64,000 nucleotides of DNA, from positions 496,001 through 560,000 of the forward strand of contig NZ_CP043312.1 in assembly GCF_008189685.1 (NCBI RefSeq), in the 5' to 3' direction. The notes below the pieces were generated by a model. It was not told the origin of the DNA. It did not search any database and worked only from the letters and a program-made list of their open reading frames with translations. This DNA is from Candidatus Sneabacter namystus. GTDB taxonomy: Bacteria > Pseudomonadota > Alphaproteobacteria > Rickettsiales > Rickettsiaceae. Made by a program: the position numbers and the translations under genes. Of this stretch, positions 47,543 to 57,364 are shown in pieces (positions within the stretch are counted from its first letter, which is position 1; each line of letters begins with the position of its first letter).

Positions 47543-47899
47543 TCAATATATCCAGCTATTACATGTTACAGATGCAAAAAATACATACCTAACCAAGGCA
47601 AAGTCAACACGAACATTGTATCCCTCGTATTTTTTGTGATAGTGCTGCAAAAAAATCTCCCCTACCCTCCTTATTCTTTTTAGCTGCCTTACATGAATAA
47701 GGTTACAAGAGGAAACGCGGCTTCTAGCCTTTACCTCAATGAACACTAAAGTACGAAATCGCACAGCTATTATGTCAATCTCTCCTCTTTTATGTAAACG
47801 CCATCTATGAGCAACAATCTTATACCCAAATAAAATATACCGCAATATCACGACATATTCCGCAATTAAACCAAGCCTAACACGAGATAAACCCAACAT
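47543..47899 (-). CDS. YraN/UPF0102 family endonuclease-like protein
   Basis: This 118-residue protein has the Holliday-junction-resolvase-like fold pattern of YraN: the glutamate of GLIAEYVVIL near 14, GEIDIIAVRFRTLVFIEVKARS at about 37-58 with the D-x(n)-E-x-K nuclease triad, and RRVGEIFLQHY in the second half. Its role is uncertain, possibly DNA repair or uptake. It lies downstream of the SurA-like gene. Confidence 0.85.
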   Translation of the reverse strand: MLGLSRVRLGLIAEYVVILRYILFGYKIVAHRWRLHKRGEIDIIAVRFRTLVFIEVKARSRVSSCNLIHVRQLKRIRRVGEIFLQHYHKKYEGYNVRVDFALVRYVFFASVTCNSWIY

Positions 47900-47927
47900 A
47901 GAACTACTCTAGGTTAAGGAAGATGCT

Positions 47928-48755
47928 TTACCTAACAAATATGCGAACCTGAGCTTGCTTCATTAAAGAATCAACAACCTGCTCTCCTTCACGTGCCTTA
48001 AGTTTATTTCTCAAAGCAAGGCCCACCTGCCCTAAAGAAGGAATATCTGCAACCTGCCTTTTATCAATAATTTTCACCAAGAAAAACTCAGAGCCAATAT
48101 GTGTAACACCAGAACATTCACCTACGTTCAAACTAAATATCACATTTTCTAGTTCAGAGTTTAAATCACCAGGTCTAAAATATCTTGCATCGTCAGCAAA
48201 TTTACTACCTTCTGGTAAAGCCTTTACCATATCATTAAATTTACCACCAGCCTTAATTTTTTGTAAAAACGCTGAAGCATCTAATTTTGTAGGGAACCTT
48301 AATACTATAATTTTCGCCTCTCCCTTTTCTTTCAAATTTTTCACGAAGCTATTATACTCATTTTCCACAACAGCATCTGTGACGCATTCATTGACTTTTT
48401 TGTCTAAAAAAAACTCCATCAAAAACATTTTAGAGTACGTATCAAATGCTTTCTTATACTCCGGAGATTTCTCTATTTTGCTTTCTTTTGCAGCATCTTC
48501 TAAAACAAGAGATTTAACATATTCACGAATAATATGCTGTCGCCATTCTTTAGGTAAATCAAAAAATGGCTTCATTTGAGTATCAGAAGCCTTTCTAGAC
48601 CACAAATCATAAAAGTCAAGAAGTTGCCTTTCTGTGATCTGCTTGTTTTTATAAGTTGCAACAATGTCCAACCCAACACTTTGATCTTTGGCATAAGCAG
48701 AAAAAAAACCAAACACTATGGCATAAAAAACAAAAACCCTATTCAACAACATCAT
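47928..48755 (-). CDS. PpiC/SurA-like periplasmic chaperone
   Basis: Exported peptidyl-prolyl isomerase-like protein, 275 residues. A signal peptide covers about 1-22 (VFYAIVFGFFSAYA). A SurA_N-type helical part follows with LVLEDAAKESKIEKSPEYKKAF. A parvulin domain at about 145-245 has AKIIVLRFPTKLDASAFLQ, GGKFNDMVKALPEGSKFADD and GECSGVTHIGSEFFLVKIID. It probably escorts outer-membrane proteins to the BAM complex, of which BamB is also in the window. Confidence 0.85.
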   Translation of the reverse strand: MMLLNRVFVFYAIVFGFFSAYAKDQSVGLDIVATYKNKQITERQLLDFYDLWSRKASDTQMKPFFDLPKEWRQHIIREYVKSLVLEDAAKESKIEKSPEYKKAFDTYSKMFLMEFFLDKKVNECVTDAVVENEYNSFVKNLKEKGEAKIIVLRFPTKLDASAFLQKIKAGGKFNDMVKALPEGSKFADDARYFRPGDLNSELENVIFSLNVGECSGVTHIGSEFFLVKIIDKRQVADIPSLGQVGLALRNKLKAREGEQVVDSLMKQAQVRIFVR

Positions 48756-48949
48756 AGTAAAACCGTATATATGCTAATCAACTTTATTATTTTCAAGTTC
48801 CCTAATAAGAAACCAGCAACACAATAACACAAAAATTCATACATATGAAGCTATATCTCTCTCAGATCAATTTGCTAAAATCAATATATACATCTATCCT
48901 TACTACGTGTTTTTTCATCACATTGTAAAACGTATATTTGTTAACGGTT

Positions 48950-51559
48950 ATGCTCGGTATTTTCACTAAATTTTTCAATTTCAAATATAAGAATAAAGTA
49001 AAAAAATTATACAAGTGCTTGGACGAAATAAACTCTTATGAAAGTAGAGTATCAAATTTCACAGACAAAGAACTAAAACAGCAAACGCAGATTTTAAAAG
49101 ACAAAATAGCTACTGAAATACACGTATCACAAGCTACGCTATGTTTAGCATTTGCTGTTGTAAGAGAAGCAACCAAACGCACTTTAAACATACGACATTT
49201 TGATGTTCAAATACTGGGCGGAGTATCGTTATATAACGGATGTGTTGCAGAAATGGCAACAGGAGAAGGTAAAACTTTAGCAGCCACAACGGCAACATAT
49301 CTACGAGCTTTAGAAGGAAAAGGAGTGCATATCGTGACAGTAAATGACTATCTAGCAGAAAGAGATGCCAATGATATGAAGCCAATTTTTGAATTCTTAG
49401 GTCTCTCAGTAGGATGCATTACAGCAGAAAAAGATGATAAAGAAAGAAAAAGAGCTTATATGTGCGATATAACATATGCTACTAACAATGAATTGGGCTT
49501 TGATTACCTACGCGATAACACAAAATTTAGTCAAGAAGATAAAGTGCAAAGAGAATTGCATGCAGCATGCATAGACGAAGCAGATTCTATACTTATAGAT
49601 GAAGCTCGTACTCCTTTGGTATTATCAGGCTCAGTAGATGAAAATTTAGACCTATGGAATATTATTGATTCCTTAATATCCCAGTTAGATAGTTGCTTAT
49701 TTTCTAAAGATGAAAAAATGAGCTCGGTAGCACTAACAGAAGAAGGTGTTCTACATTTAGAAAAAAAATTACAACATCTATCTATACTGCCAACTAAAGC
49801 AAACTTGTACGATCCAGAACATTCACACCTGGTTTACCAAATAAACCAGAGTCTAAGAGCTCATACACTCTTTCAAAAAGATGTTGATTATATAGTCAGA
49901 GACAACAAAGTATTATGTCTAAACAAAAATACAGGACGAATATCAGAAGGTAAACGCTATGCCAGTGGATTACATCAGGCACTAGAAGCTAAAGAAAAAG
50001 TAAAGATCCTACCAGAAAATGAAGAGTTAGCGTCTATAACATTTCAAAATTATTTCAGATTATACAATCACATATCTGGTATGACTGGTACAGCTGCGAC
50101 AGAAGCAGAAGAATTTAAAACAGTATACAAGTTAGACGTAATCACCATACCAACTAACAAGCCTTTAAAAAGAATAGATCATTCCGATTCAATATATGCA
50201 ACAGAACAAGCAAAATACAAAGCAGTATGTGCATTAATTAAAGAAAGATATGAAATAGGACAGCCAATGCTAATAGGTACAGAAGACATACAACAGTCAG
50301 AACTTCTTTCTAAAATATTACAGAAAGAAAAAATTAAACATAATGTTCTAAATGCAAAAAATCATGCCATGGAAGCCAAAATTATAGCACAAGCAGGGTG
50401 CTTCAAAAGTGTCACAATTTCAACCAATATGGCTGGCAGAGGAACAGATATAAAACTAGGAGGTAATGTCAATGAAGAAATTAGGCAATTTGTATCACAT
50501 AATTCCGATATAGATGAAGAAAAACTGAAATTAAAAATTCAAGAAATAGAAGCGCATCATAAATATCAAAAGGAGAAAGTACAACAAGCAGGAGGGCTAT
50601 TGGTGATAGGAACAGTAAGACATGAAAGTAGAAGAATAGATAATCAGTTGAGGGGACGTTCCGGTAGACAAGGAGATGTAGGACAGTCAAAGTTTTTCCT
50701 ATCTCTAGATGATAAATTAATAAGAATTTTTGCATCAGAAAAAAGCATTAATTTTCTAAAAAAGCAACTATCCAAAGAAGCTGATCAAGTTATAGATCAT
50801 AATATGGCAAGCTATGCAATAAAGACTGCTCAAAAAAGAATGGAAAATCAGCACTATGAAATGAGACAGCATCTTCTCAAGTTTGATGATGTAATCAATA
50901 AACAAAGAACCATAATTTATGAACAAAGAAATAAAATTATGGAGAACAATGTTTTAGCAATTGATACATTAGCTGGTATAGTACAAGATGCTCTTTTTGG
51001 CTTGTTATCTACGAAAATTACTTCAACTTTCCTATCAGAAGAAGATAAAAACATTGCACAAATAACCCTAGAAACAATTTGCGGTATAAAAGACAGTGAT
51101 GCTTTATTGAAAGGATGTCAAAATGCCAAAGATATAGCAGAAAAAGCAGCAAATAAAGTGTGTGAAATACACAAAACAAGGGAGGAATTATATGACGCTG
51201 CTACTCTAAAGGCTATGGTAACATATTTAAGATTGTCGACATTAGATAACGTATGGAAAGAACACCTTGCAAATTTATCTGTCGTAAAAGAAGCTATCCA
51301 AAATAGGGCCTACGCTCAAAAAGATCCTCTATCAGAATATAAAGCAGAAGCGTTTGAATCGTTTACTAAAATGATAGACAAATTCAATATCTTGTTTATT
51401 CAAAAGTTATCTTTCCTAGAAAAAATGACACAGGCACAAGATACCAAACAGAAAGAAGAGCAACTAACGAACAACAGTACAAGACGCAATCAAAAATGCC
51501 ACTGCAATTCAGGAAAGAAATACAAACACTGTCATGGAAAAGACATACTGACAGCATAA
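48950..51559 (+). CDS. secA: Preprotein translocase ATPase SecA
   Basis: Motor that drives proteins through SecYEG. From the ATG at 48950 (MLGIFTKFF) it has 869 residues; the frame opens four codons earlier at a TTG. Motifs are MATGEGKT (Walker A), VNDYLAERDANDM, DEADSILIDEARTPL (Walker B region), TNMAGRGTDIKLGG and LRGRSGRQGD. The C terminus keeps the zinc and SecB-binding motif CHCNSGKKYKHCHG. It is convergent with the next gene, with nine bases between stops. Confidence 0.97.
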   Translation: MLGIFTKFFNFKYKNKVKKLYKCLDEINSYESRVSNFTDKELKQQTQILKDKIATEIHVSQATLCLAFAVVREATKRTLNIRHFDVQILGGVSLYNGCVAEMATGEGKTLAATTATYLRALEGKGVHIVTVNDYLAERDANDMKPIFEFLGLSVGCITAEKDDKERKRAYMCDITYATNNELGFDYLRDNTKFSQEDKVQRELHAACIDEADSILIDEARTPLVLSGSVDENLDLWNIIDSLISQLDSCLFSKDEKMSSVALTEEGVLHLEKKLQHLSILPTKANLYDPEHSHLVYQINQSLRAHTLFQKDVDYIVRDNKVLCLNKNTGRISEGKRYASGLHQALEAKEKVKILPENEELASITFQNYFRLYNHISGMTGTAATEAEEFKTVYKLDVITIPTNKPLKRIDHSDSIYATEQAKYKAVCALIKERYEIGQPMLIGTEDIQQSELLSKILQKEKIKHNVLNAKNHAMEAKIIAQAGCFKSVTISTNMAGRGTDIKLGGNVNEEIRQFVSHNSDIDEEKLKLKIQEIEAHHKYQKEKVQQAGGLLVIGTVRHESRRIDNQLRGRSGRQGDVGQSKFFLSLDDKLIRIFASEKSINFLKKQLSKEADQVIDHNMASYAIKTAQKRMENQHYEMRQHLLKFDDVINKQRTIIYEQRNKIMENNVLAIDTLAGIVQDALFGLLSTKITSTFLSEEDKNIAQITLETICGIKDSDALLKGCQNAKDIAEKAANKVCEIHKTREELYDAATLKAMVTYLRLSTLDNVWKEHLANLSVVKEAIQNRAYAQKDPLSEYKAEAFESFTKMIDKFNILFIQKLSFLEKMTQAQDTKQKEEQLTNNSTRRNQKCHCNSGKKYKHCHGKDILTA

Positions 51560-51568
51560 CTGCCCAAT

Positions 51569-52066
51569 TTACTTTTTAAAAGAAGATTTAAATGATGTAC
51601 CGTTATTATTCTTCTTTCTTCCACTATATTTCTTCTTTGCTTTGTTTAAATTGTCGTTTTGTATAGATGATAAAAAACGCAATTTTCTTTCAAAATCCCT
51701 TTTTTTTGCTTGGTGAGATTTTACAGCATCCGAAAGTTGCATATACAAAGAAGTCTTTAACTTCCTTAACCTAACAAGTTCTTTATCTATATCAGCCAAA
51801 TTTTCAAAATATTTAATCTCTTCTTCTTTTACTTCCTTTGGAACACTTGAAAGATACTTAGTATATTCATTGATCACGCGCTCATATTCCAACGATTTCA
51901 ATGCCAGAGAATTATTTTGCTCAATAGCTGAAGTATTAGTGGCGGGATCAGAAGCTGCGGTATTAGAAGCCAAAGATAAAGCCTTATCATCAGACGCTGC
52001 ATACACATTTGTCACTACACACAAACCAAATATCAGCACTAAACACGAATTGAAAAACTTAAGCAT
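51569..52066 (-). CDS. Exported coiled-coil protein of unknown function
   Basis: This 165-residue protein has a clear signal peptide (about 1-23, cut near VYAAS). A Ser/Ala/Thr-rich linker follows (about 25-55), then a charged helical part likely to form a coiled coil (about 60-140), and a very basic tail (KKKYSGRKKNNNGTSFKSSFKK is spread over the last 22 residues). I recognise no family. The basic tail could bind lipid, nucleic acid or peptidoglycan. Confidence 0.65.
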   Translation of the reverse strand: MLKFFNSCLVLIFGLCVVTNVYAASDDKALSLASNTAASDPATNTSAIEQNNSLALKSLEYERVINEYTKYLSSVPKEVKEEEIKYFENLADIDKELVRLRKLKTSLYMQLSDAVKSHQAKKRDFERKLRFLSSIQNDNLNKAKKKYSGRKKNNNGTSFKSSFKK

Positions 52067-52198
52067 AATATCGACGTCTACTTTACATTTTAATTAAGGT
52101 ATCCTCTAAAGCTTTACAAAAATTAAAACAAAAATCAACCTCGACACACACATTATTACACATAGAAACAGAAACAAAAAAGTTTAATTACATGCAAA

Positions 52199-52262
52199 AT
52201 CACTTGACACTAGACAGAAAAAACCGTAAGGATACTAGTCTGCCAAGTGATCTGCGTGTCAA
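52199..52262 (+). promoter_or_regulatory. Structured leader or promoter region of tlc
   Basis: The segment ATCACTTGACAC (52199-52210) can pair with CAAGTGAT (52244-52251) over eight bases, or through TTGACAC (52204-52210) with GTGTCAA (52256-52262) over seven. The two helices share bases and exclude each other, as in attenuators and switches. The same TTGACA is also a perfect -35 hexamer, though no good -10 follows at 17 bases. Which reading is right is open. Confidence 0.4.
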
Positions 52263-52361
52263 ACATAGACGTGCGGATAGGATTTGTATACGGTTAGTGA
52301 GGAATCGAAGAAACTTAAATTTTGAGTAGTAGAATCTAAGCAACCATAAAAAGGCAGATGT

Positions 52362-52394
52362 ATGACTACTAAAAAAGATTTTTATCGTAATTGA
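52362..52394 (+). CDS. Possible leader peptide upstream of tlc
   Basis: A ten-residue frame (MTTKKDFYRN) starts at an ATG with AAGG at good spacing upstream (52351-52354) and ends at a TGA only five bases before the tlc ATG, which has no Shine-Dalgarno of its own. This layout suggests re-initiation or translational coupling. It is not in frame with tlc. It is too short to judge by coding content. Confidence 0.4.
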   Translation: MTTKKDFYRN

Positions 52395-52399
52395 TTTAT

Positions 52400-53899
52400 A
52401 TGAGTAATGAAATTAAGTTTTCTGGCCTAAGAGCATGTTTTTGGCCCATAACAGCACATGAAAGCAAGAAAATTATCCCTCTTGCGTCCTTGATGTTTTT
52501 TGTTTTGTTTAATTACACTATCTTAAGGGATATAAAAGATAGCTTAATTTTAACAGCACCGGGATGTGGTTCGGAATCGTTTAGTTTCTTGAAACTATGG
52601 GGCACCCTACCATTTGCTATTATCATAATGGGCCTTTACAGCAAGGCTTCTCTTGTACTATCTAGACCTAATTTATTCAGGGCGACGGTGATAATGTTTG
52701 TAACATTTTTTACCGTTTTTGGATTTGTCATTTTTCCAAATGCAGATATACTACATGCGTCTCCAGAATGGATTACAACTACCGCACATCAATACCCAAA
52801 TTTCAGATACGTTATAGCTCTTGTAGGTAATTGGAGCTATTCTCTATTCTTTATATTTGCGGAACTGTGGGGAAATATAGCCTTGTCAGTTTTATTTTGG
52901 CAGTTTGCAAACGAAATAACAAAAATTTCAGAAGCCAGAAGAGTATATCCTTTGCTAGGCCTGATAGCTAATGTAGGAGGATTTTTAGCAGGTCAAGGTT
53001 TAGTTGTACTTGCAAAATCTACGAAACATCTACCTGAAGCAGACAGATGGGCGTACAGCATGAAATGGGTCATTCTTGCACTTGTAATATGTGCCTGCAC
53101 AGTATTGTACATACACCACTGGATAGTGACTAGAATCATGACAGATGCCACCTTATATGATCCTGACACTCAAGGAGCGAAAAAAAAGAAAGTAAAGTTA
53201 TCCTTTATGCAGGGTATGAAAGCAGTTTTCAGTTCTCAATACATAGGATTTTTGGTTATTTTACCTTTGGCGTATGGTATTACCATCAATTTCGTTGAAG
53301 CTACCTTTAAAAACCAAGTCAAAATTATGTTTAAGACGCCTACAGACATAATGGAATTTTATGGTAATTATTCAAGTATTACATCTACTGTCACAGCGGT
53401 ATTAATGATCATCGGTGCGAATCTCACAAGATTATTTAGTTGGAGATTCTGTGCATTAGCAACACCAGTTATGACACTAGTTGCAGGATCGTTATTCTTT
53501 GCAATTTTATTGCTGCAAGAAAAAACATCTTGCGTGTTATCGTCATTGGCCATATCGCCTATTACCATATCTGTATATTTAGGAGTCGCGCTAATAGCCC
53601 TTAGTAAAGGTACAAAATATGCTCTCTTTGACCCTACGAAAGAGATGGCATATATACCTTTAGACGACGATCTGAGAACCCAAGGAAAAGCCGCAGTGGA
53701 TGGAGTAGGCGGAAGGTTGGGAAAATCTGGTTCAGGAATTATCCAACAGACATTCTTCCTAGTGTCTGCAACAGCTACGCAAATGTCCATTGCTCCATAT
53801 CTTGCAATGTTATTAGTGGGCTTTTGCCTAATATGGATCATATCCGTATCCAAACTATCTGTGCTGTTTGAAAAAGCACGGGCAGAAAAAAATATGTAA
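52400..53899 (+). CDS. tlc: ATP/ADP translocase
   Basis: Nucleotide exchanger of the plastid/Rickettsia/Chlamydia type, with twelve membrane segments, that imports host ATP for ADP, or moves other nucleotides in paralogues. From the ATG at 52400 (MSNEIKFSGLRACFWPI) it has 499 residues. Family marks include FFVLFNYTILRDIKDSL near 33-50, a charged K-D-pair region known to matter in this family, FAELWGNIALSVLFWQFANE near 150, and GTKYALFDPTKEMAYIPLD near 408. It is the clearest lifestyle marker in the window: the cell can draw energy from a host cytoplasm. Confidence 0.97.
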   Translation: MSNEIKFSGLRACFWPITAHESKKIIPLASLMFFVLFNYTILRDIKDSLILTAPGCGSESFSFLKLWGTLPFAIIIMGLYSKASLVLSRPNLFRATVIMFVTFFTVFGFVIFPNADILHASPEWITTTAHQYPNFRYVIALVGNWSYSLFFIFAELWGNIALSVLFWQFANEITKISEARRVYPLLGLIANVGGFLAGQGLVVLAKSTKHLPEADRWAYSMKWVILALVICACTVLYIHHWIVTRIMTDATLYDPDTQGAKKKKVKLSFMQGMKAVFSSQYIGFLVILPLAYGITINFVEATFKNQVKIMFKTPTDIMEFYGNYSSITSTVTAVLMIIGANLTRLFSWRFCALATPVMTLVAGSLFFAILLLQEKTSCVLSSLAISPITISVYLGVALIALSKGTKYALFDPTKEMAYIPLDDDLRTQGKAAVDGVGGRLGKSGSGIIQQTFFLVSATATQMSIAPYLAMLLVGFCLIWIISVSKLSVLFEKARAEKNM

Positions 53900-53933
53900 C
53901 AAATAAATTTGTAATACAGTAAAAGAAGACAGC

Positions 53934-53979
53934 TACAAAGAAGGGTACATTTTGCAAAAAATAACTATCCTTCTTTGTA
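53934..53979. terminator. Long hairpin between convergent tlc and mutL
   Basis: TACAAAGAAGG (53934-53944) and CCTTCTTTGTA (53969-53979) form a perfect 11-base-pair stem with a 24-base loop. It lies 34 bases after tlc and 10 bases after the mutL stop on the other strand, so it could end both transcripts. No strong T tract follows. Confidence 0.55.
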
Positions 53980-53989
53980 CATTAGTATT

Positions 53990-55756
53990 TTAAGTCCTTT
54001 CAAAAATCTTTCTAATTTTATCTACAGAAAGCTTTACATAGCTTGGTCTACCGTGATTACATTGACCTGCATTACTTGTGGTCTCAATTTTACGTAGCAG
54101 CTCATTCATCTCATCCAAAGACAACGATCTGCCTGCTCTTAGTGAATGGTAACATGCCCATGTTTTACACACATGTTCCAGAATATTTTCCACGCGATTA
54201 AGATCATACATATTAACTAAATCATCGGATAAATCTTTAACAATCTGTGCTATATCATGATCTACAAGCAACAGTGGAACAGAAACAACCTGAACAGAGC
54301 AGTCATCAGACAAAACTTCTAATACCAAGCCAATACGAGATAACAAATCTAACCTCTCTACAATTGCAGAAAATGCTTCCTCTGAAGACAGCACAACCTT
54401 AACGGAATATAACAACTTTTGCGTTTGAGCGTTTCTCTCAAGAAACGAGCTTTTCATAGACTCGTACAAAAGACGCTCATGCGCTGCATGTTGATCCACT
54501 AAGACAATACCGTCGGACGTCTGGCTTATAATAAAGGAATTTCCTATTTGAAATCTAGCTGCACCCAAAGGGTAAGAATCACTTTCTACTACTTTCTCAT
54601 ATGTTTTAACATCTGGCTTTAATTCAAAAAGCTCTTTTGAATCAGTAAAATAAGGCAAATGTTTATCTTCTTGCAAAAAAGGGCTCGAAATAGAACAATT
54701 GCTTTTTTGAAACGAATCAAGATCAATACTCCGTGTTGCAGATAAATGGCTAACGCTACGCAATACTACTTTAATCGATTCGGTAACAAAATCTTTTAAC
54801 AAATACGGTCTCTTAAAACGTATTTCTGTTTTGGAAGGATGAACATTAACATCCACATCGTATGGAGAAGTTGTAAGAAACAAAACAGCATAAGGGTAGC
54901 GACCTGCTGGTATTACATCTCTATATGCTATTCTCAAAGCTGTAGAAAAAATTTTATCCTTAATTGGTCTGCCATTTACAAAAAATATTTGACTGTCAGT
55001 AGATACTTTAGAATATGTAGGAACACTAATTACACCAGTAAGATGGACATCATCTTTACGACTATCTATAAAAAGTGCATTATCTACAAACTCATGACAC
55101 ATAGCACTTGATGCCCTATTCAATAAGTTTTCCTGAATACTTAAATCACAGTAAGGTAAAACCTGAAAAACTTGTTTTCCATCAATATAACAAGCAAAAG
55201 ATTTATCTAAATGTGCCAAAGAAATATTCTTTATAACAGACAAACAACGCGCCGCTTCTGCTTTGTCTGACTTAAGAAAGTGTAGCCTAGCAGGAGTAGA
55301 AAAAAACAACTCTCTTACCTCTATTGTGGTACCGTAATCATGTATCACAGGGCTAATAGTATAATCTGTACCACCTGATAAAAGTATTTGATATGACTCA
55401 TTGCTACCTTTATATCTACTCATCATGTTAATTTTACTCACAGATGCAATAGATGCCAACGCCTCACCTCTGAACCCAAAAGTTGAAATATTGTTAAGAT
55501 CATTTTGATCAAGTTTCGATGTAGTATGATTGTGAAAAGACAGTAACATATCATCACGTGTCATACCGATGCCATTATCTTTCACTCTAATAAAATTTTT
55601 ACCGCCAGATTCTAACCAAATGTCTATCTGAGTTGCACCAGCATCTAAAGCATTTTCTACCAATTCCTTTACAACAGATGCAGGACCCAATACTACCTCA
55701 CCTGCAGCAATGAGATTTACCGTAACTTCTGATAATTTTTGTATAACGTTACCCAA
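53990..55756 (-). CDS. mutL: DNA mismatch repair protein MutL
   Basis: GHKL ATPase that links MutS to the downstream repair steps, 588 residues. The N-terminal domain has LIAAGEVVLGPASVVKELVENALDAGA (about 16-42), VKDNGIGM and STFGFRGEALASIASVS (near 92). The dimerisation domain has VDQHAAHERLLYE near 415 and ACYHSLRAGRSLSLDEM and CNHGRPSYVKLS near the end. The start is probably the TTG at 55756, since no ATG lies between the preceding stop and the conserved core. That start is two bases after the upstream MFS stop. Confidence 0.95.
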   Translation of the reverse strand: MGNVIQKLSEVTVNLIAAGEVVLGPASVVKELVENALDAGATQIDIWLESGGKNFIRVKDNGIGMTRDDMLLSFHNHTTSKLDQNDLNNISTFGFRGEALASIASVSKINMMSRYKGSNESYQILLSGGTDYTISPVIHDYGTTIEVRELFFSTPARLHFLKSDKAEAARCLSVIKNISLAHLDKSFACYIDGKQVFQVLPYCDLSIQENLLNRASSAMCHEFVDNALFIDSRKDDVHLTGVISVPTYSKVSTDSQIFFVNGRPIKDKIFSTALRIAYRDVIPAGRYPYAVLFLTTSPYDVDVNVHPSKTEIRFKRPYLLKDFVTESIKVVLRSVSHLSATRSIDLDSFQKSNCSISSPFLQEDKHLPYFTDSKELFELKPDVKTYEKVVESDSYPLGAARFQIGNSFIISQTSDGIVLVDQHAAHERLLYESMKSSFLERNAQTQKLLYSVKVVLSSEEAFSAIVERLDLLSRIGLVLEVLSDDCSVQVVSVPLLLVDHDIAQIVKDLSDDLVNMYDLNRVENILEHVCKTWACYHSLRAGRSLSLDEMNELLRKIETTSNAGQCNHGRPSYVKLSVDKIRKIFERT

Positions 55757-55758
55757 AC

Positions 55759-57036
55759 TTATATCTTATTAATTATAAAAGATTTATATGTACTTCTCGT
55801 AACAATAATATACATGCTAAAAGCAAATGGTATCAACAATATAACTACAATAAAGTAGAGCATAGGAGCCCAATGTACCCCAAGCTTTTTATATAAAAGC
55901 ATAGCTACAATTTGTGTTGGCAAAGAAATAAACATAGATCCTAAAGCATGAGACACTGCATATAATCTATACCGTACAACTTTTGGCAGCACTTTTTTTA
56001 CAAACACAAATAACGGAACAGAAACTCCACCTAAACATCCAGAACATATCAAGTATACCGCAGGGATAAAAATATCAAGACGTATACAAACAGTAAAAAA
56101 AACAGATGCCAGTAACAGTATCAAAAGAAAAGCAAAAAGAACCTTATTAGCATTCCAAAAATCAGCAATATATCCACTAATTAAAGAAAACAACACATAG
56201 AATACTATTCCAATAGTGTTATAAAACAAAAAAGAAGACTCATTGATAAAGTGTAAAACTGTACTAGAGTAAGCTCTAAAAAATATTATAAAAAACGTAT
56301 ACGAAGAGGAGATGCTACCAAGTAATATAGCAGATATGACAACTCTAGACATATACTGCCTTACTACATTCCACAGCGGTAAATTTTTATAGTACTCATA
56401 TCCTTCCTCTTTCTGTACATCGTTATAATAATTAAAAGCAGTATTCCCTTCTAGAGCAGATATCTTCCTTATACTAATGACTAAAAAATGTAATGTACCT
56501 CCTAGAATAAAAGCTACACGCCAAAAATATTCGGGAAAAATACTAGTGGTAAAAATAGAAGCCGAAATAGATGCAACTAGCGATCCTATAACAGAAGCAA
56601 CTGCAGTAATACCAGCACCGAAATATTGCCTACAACGCCCTATTTTTTCGTACACCATAATTCTCACTCCATCTGTACCAGCGCTAGTAAATCCAGATAT
56701 AAGCATACGCCCTATAATTAATAGAAAAGTAGACAGTATGCCTATGTAGGAATAATTAGGTATCAATCCCAAAAAAATTGCAGCCCCTCCTGTAATAGCT
56801 AAAGATAAATTAACAGCCTTATATCGACCAAACATATCTCCTATACGCCCCAAAAGCACTGAACCTAACGGCCGTATTACCATAGCAATAGCAATTATTC
56901 CATACATTTTCAACAATCGTGTTACCTCATCCGATTCAGGAAAAAAATTATACGAAATATTAGCAGCTAAAAAACCTAGTATATGATAGGAATAGTACTG
57001 CACTATCATTGTTAAAACAGAAACCAACAGTAACAT
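55759..57036 (-). CDS. MFS transporter, ProP-like metabolite:H+ symporter
   Basis: Twelve-segment inner-membrane carrier of 425 residues. It has the MFS loop 2-3 motif GRIGDMFGRYKAV near 64-76, preceded by AMVIRPLGSVLLG, which is characteristic of the metabolite:H+ symporter branch to which ProP belongs. Rickettsiales carry many such paralogues. The substrate is unknown; proline/betaine and dicarboxylates are typical of the branch. It is in an operon with mutL, whose start almost touches its stop. Confidence 0.88.
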   Translation of the reverse strand: MLLLVSVLTMIVQYYSYHILGFLAANISYNFFPESDEVTRLLKMYGIIAIAMVIRPLGSVLLGRIGDMFGRYKAVNLSLAITGGAAIFLGLIPNYSYIGILSTFLLIIGRMLISGFTSAGTDGVRIMVYEKIGRCRQYFGAGITAVASVIGSLVASISASIFTTSIFPEYFWRVAFILGGTLHFLVISIRKISALEGNTAFNYYNDVQKEEGYEYYKNLPLWNVVRQYMSRVVISAILLGSISSSYTFFIIFFRAYSSTVLHFINESSFLFYNTIGIVFYVLFSLISGYIADFWNANKVLFAFLLILLLASVFFTVCIRLDIFIPAVYLICSGCLGGVSVPLFVFVKKVLPKVVRYRLYAVSHALGSMFISLPTQIVAMLLYKKLGVHWAPMLYFIVVILLIPFAFSMYIIVTRSTYKSFIINKI

Positions 57037-57089
57037 AAATGTGCACTAACAATAGCTCAATTGAAATACAAGGAGACAAACAATCAATA

Positions 57090-57183
57090 TGGCGGAAAGG
57101 GGGGGATTCGAACCCCCGATACGACTATTAAATCGTATAACGGTTTAGCAAACCGCCGCTTTCGACCACTCAGCCACCTTTCC
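57090..57183 (-). tRNA. tRNA-Ser (anticodon GCT)
   Basis: Reverse strand: acceptor GGAAAGG pairs with CCTTTCC, D arm TGGCTGAGTGGTCGAAAGCGGC, anticodon stem-loop CGGTTTGCTAAACCG with anticodon GCT, a long class II variable arm with stem ATACGA/TCGTAT, T arm GGGGGTTCGAATCCCCC, discriminator G and an encoded CCA (57090-57092). It reads AGC/AGT codons. Confidence 0.96.
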
Positions 57184-57364
57184 ATATTCAACAAGTGTAA
57201 TACCTAATTGAACACTAATCATTTTACAAATAAGGGTCCTAAGCCCTACCATTATAGGTAAACGCTACACCATTTTACTCGGGAATGAAAGAAAAAAGAA
57301 TATAATTTATGAAGCTTTAAACTTCATTTTCATACATTAAAAACAAGTAACTTAGAAATAGGTA

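Larger units (their letters stand above)
52067..52399. other. Intergenic region upstream of tlc
   Basis: This 333-base gap lies between divergent genes. It holds the structured element at 52199-52262 and the small frame at 52362-52394, described separately. The rest (52067-52198) is AT-rich, probably with the promoter of the coiled-coil gene. No known RNA family was recognised. Confidence 0.4.
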
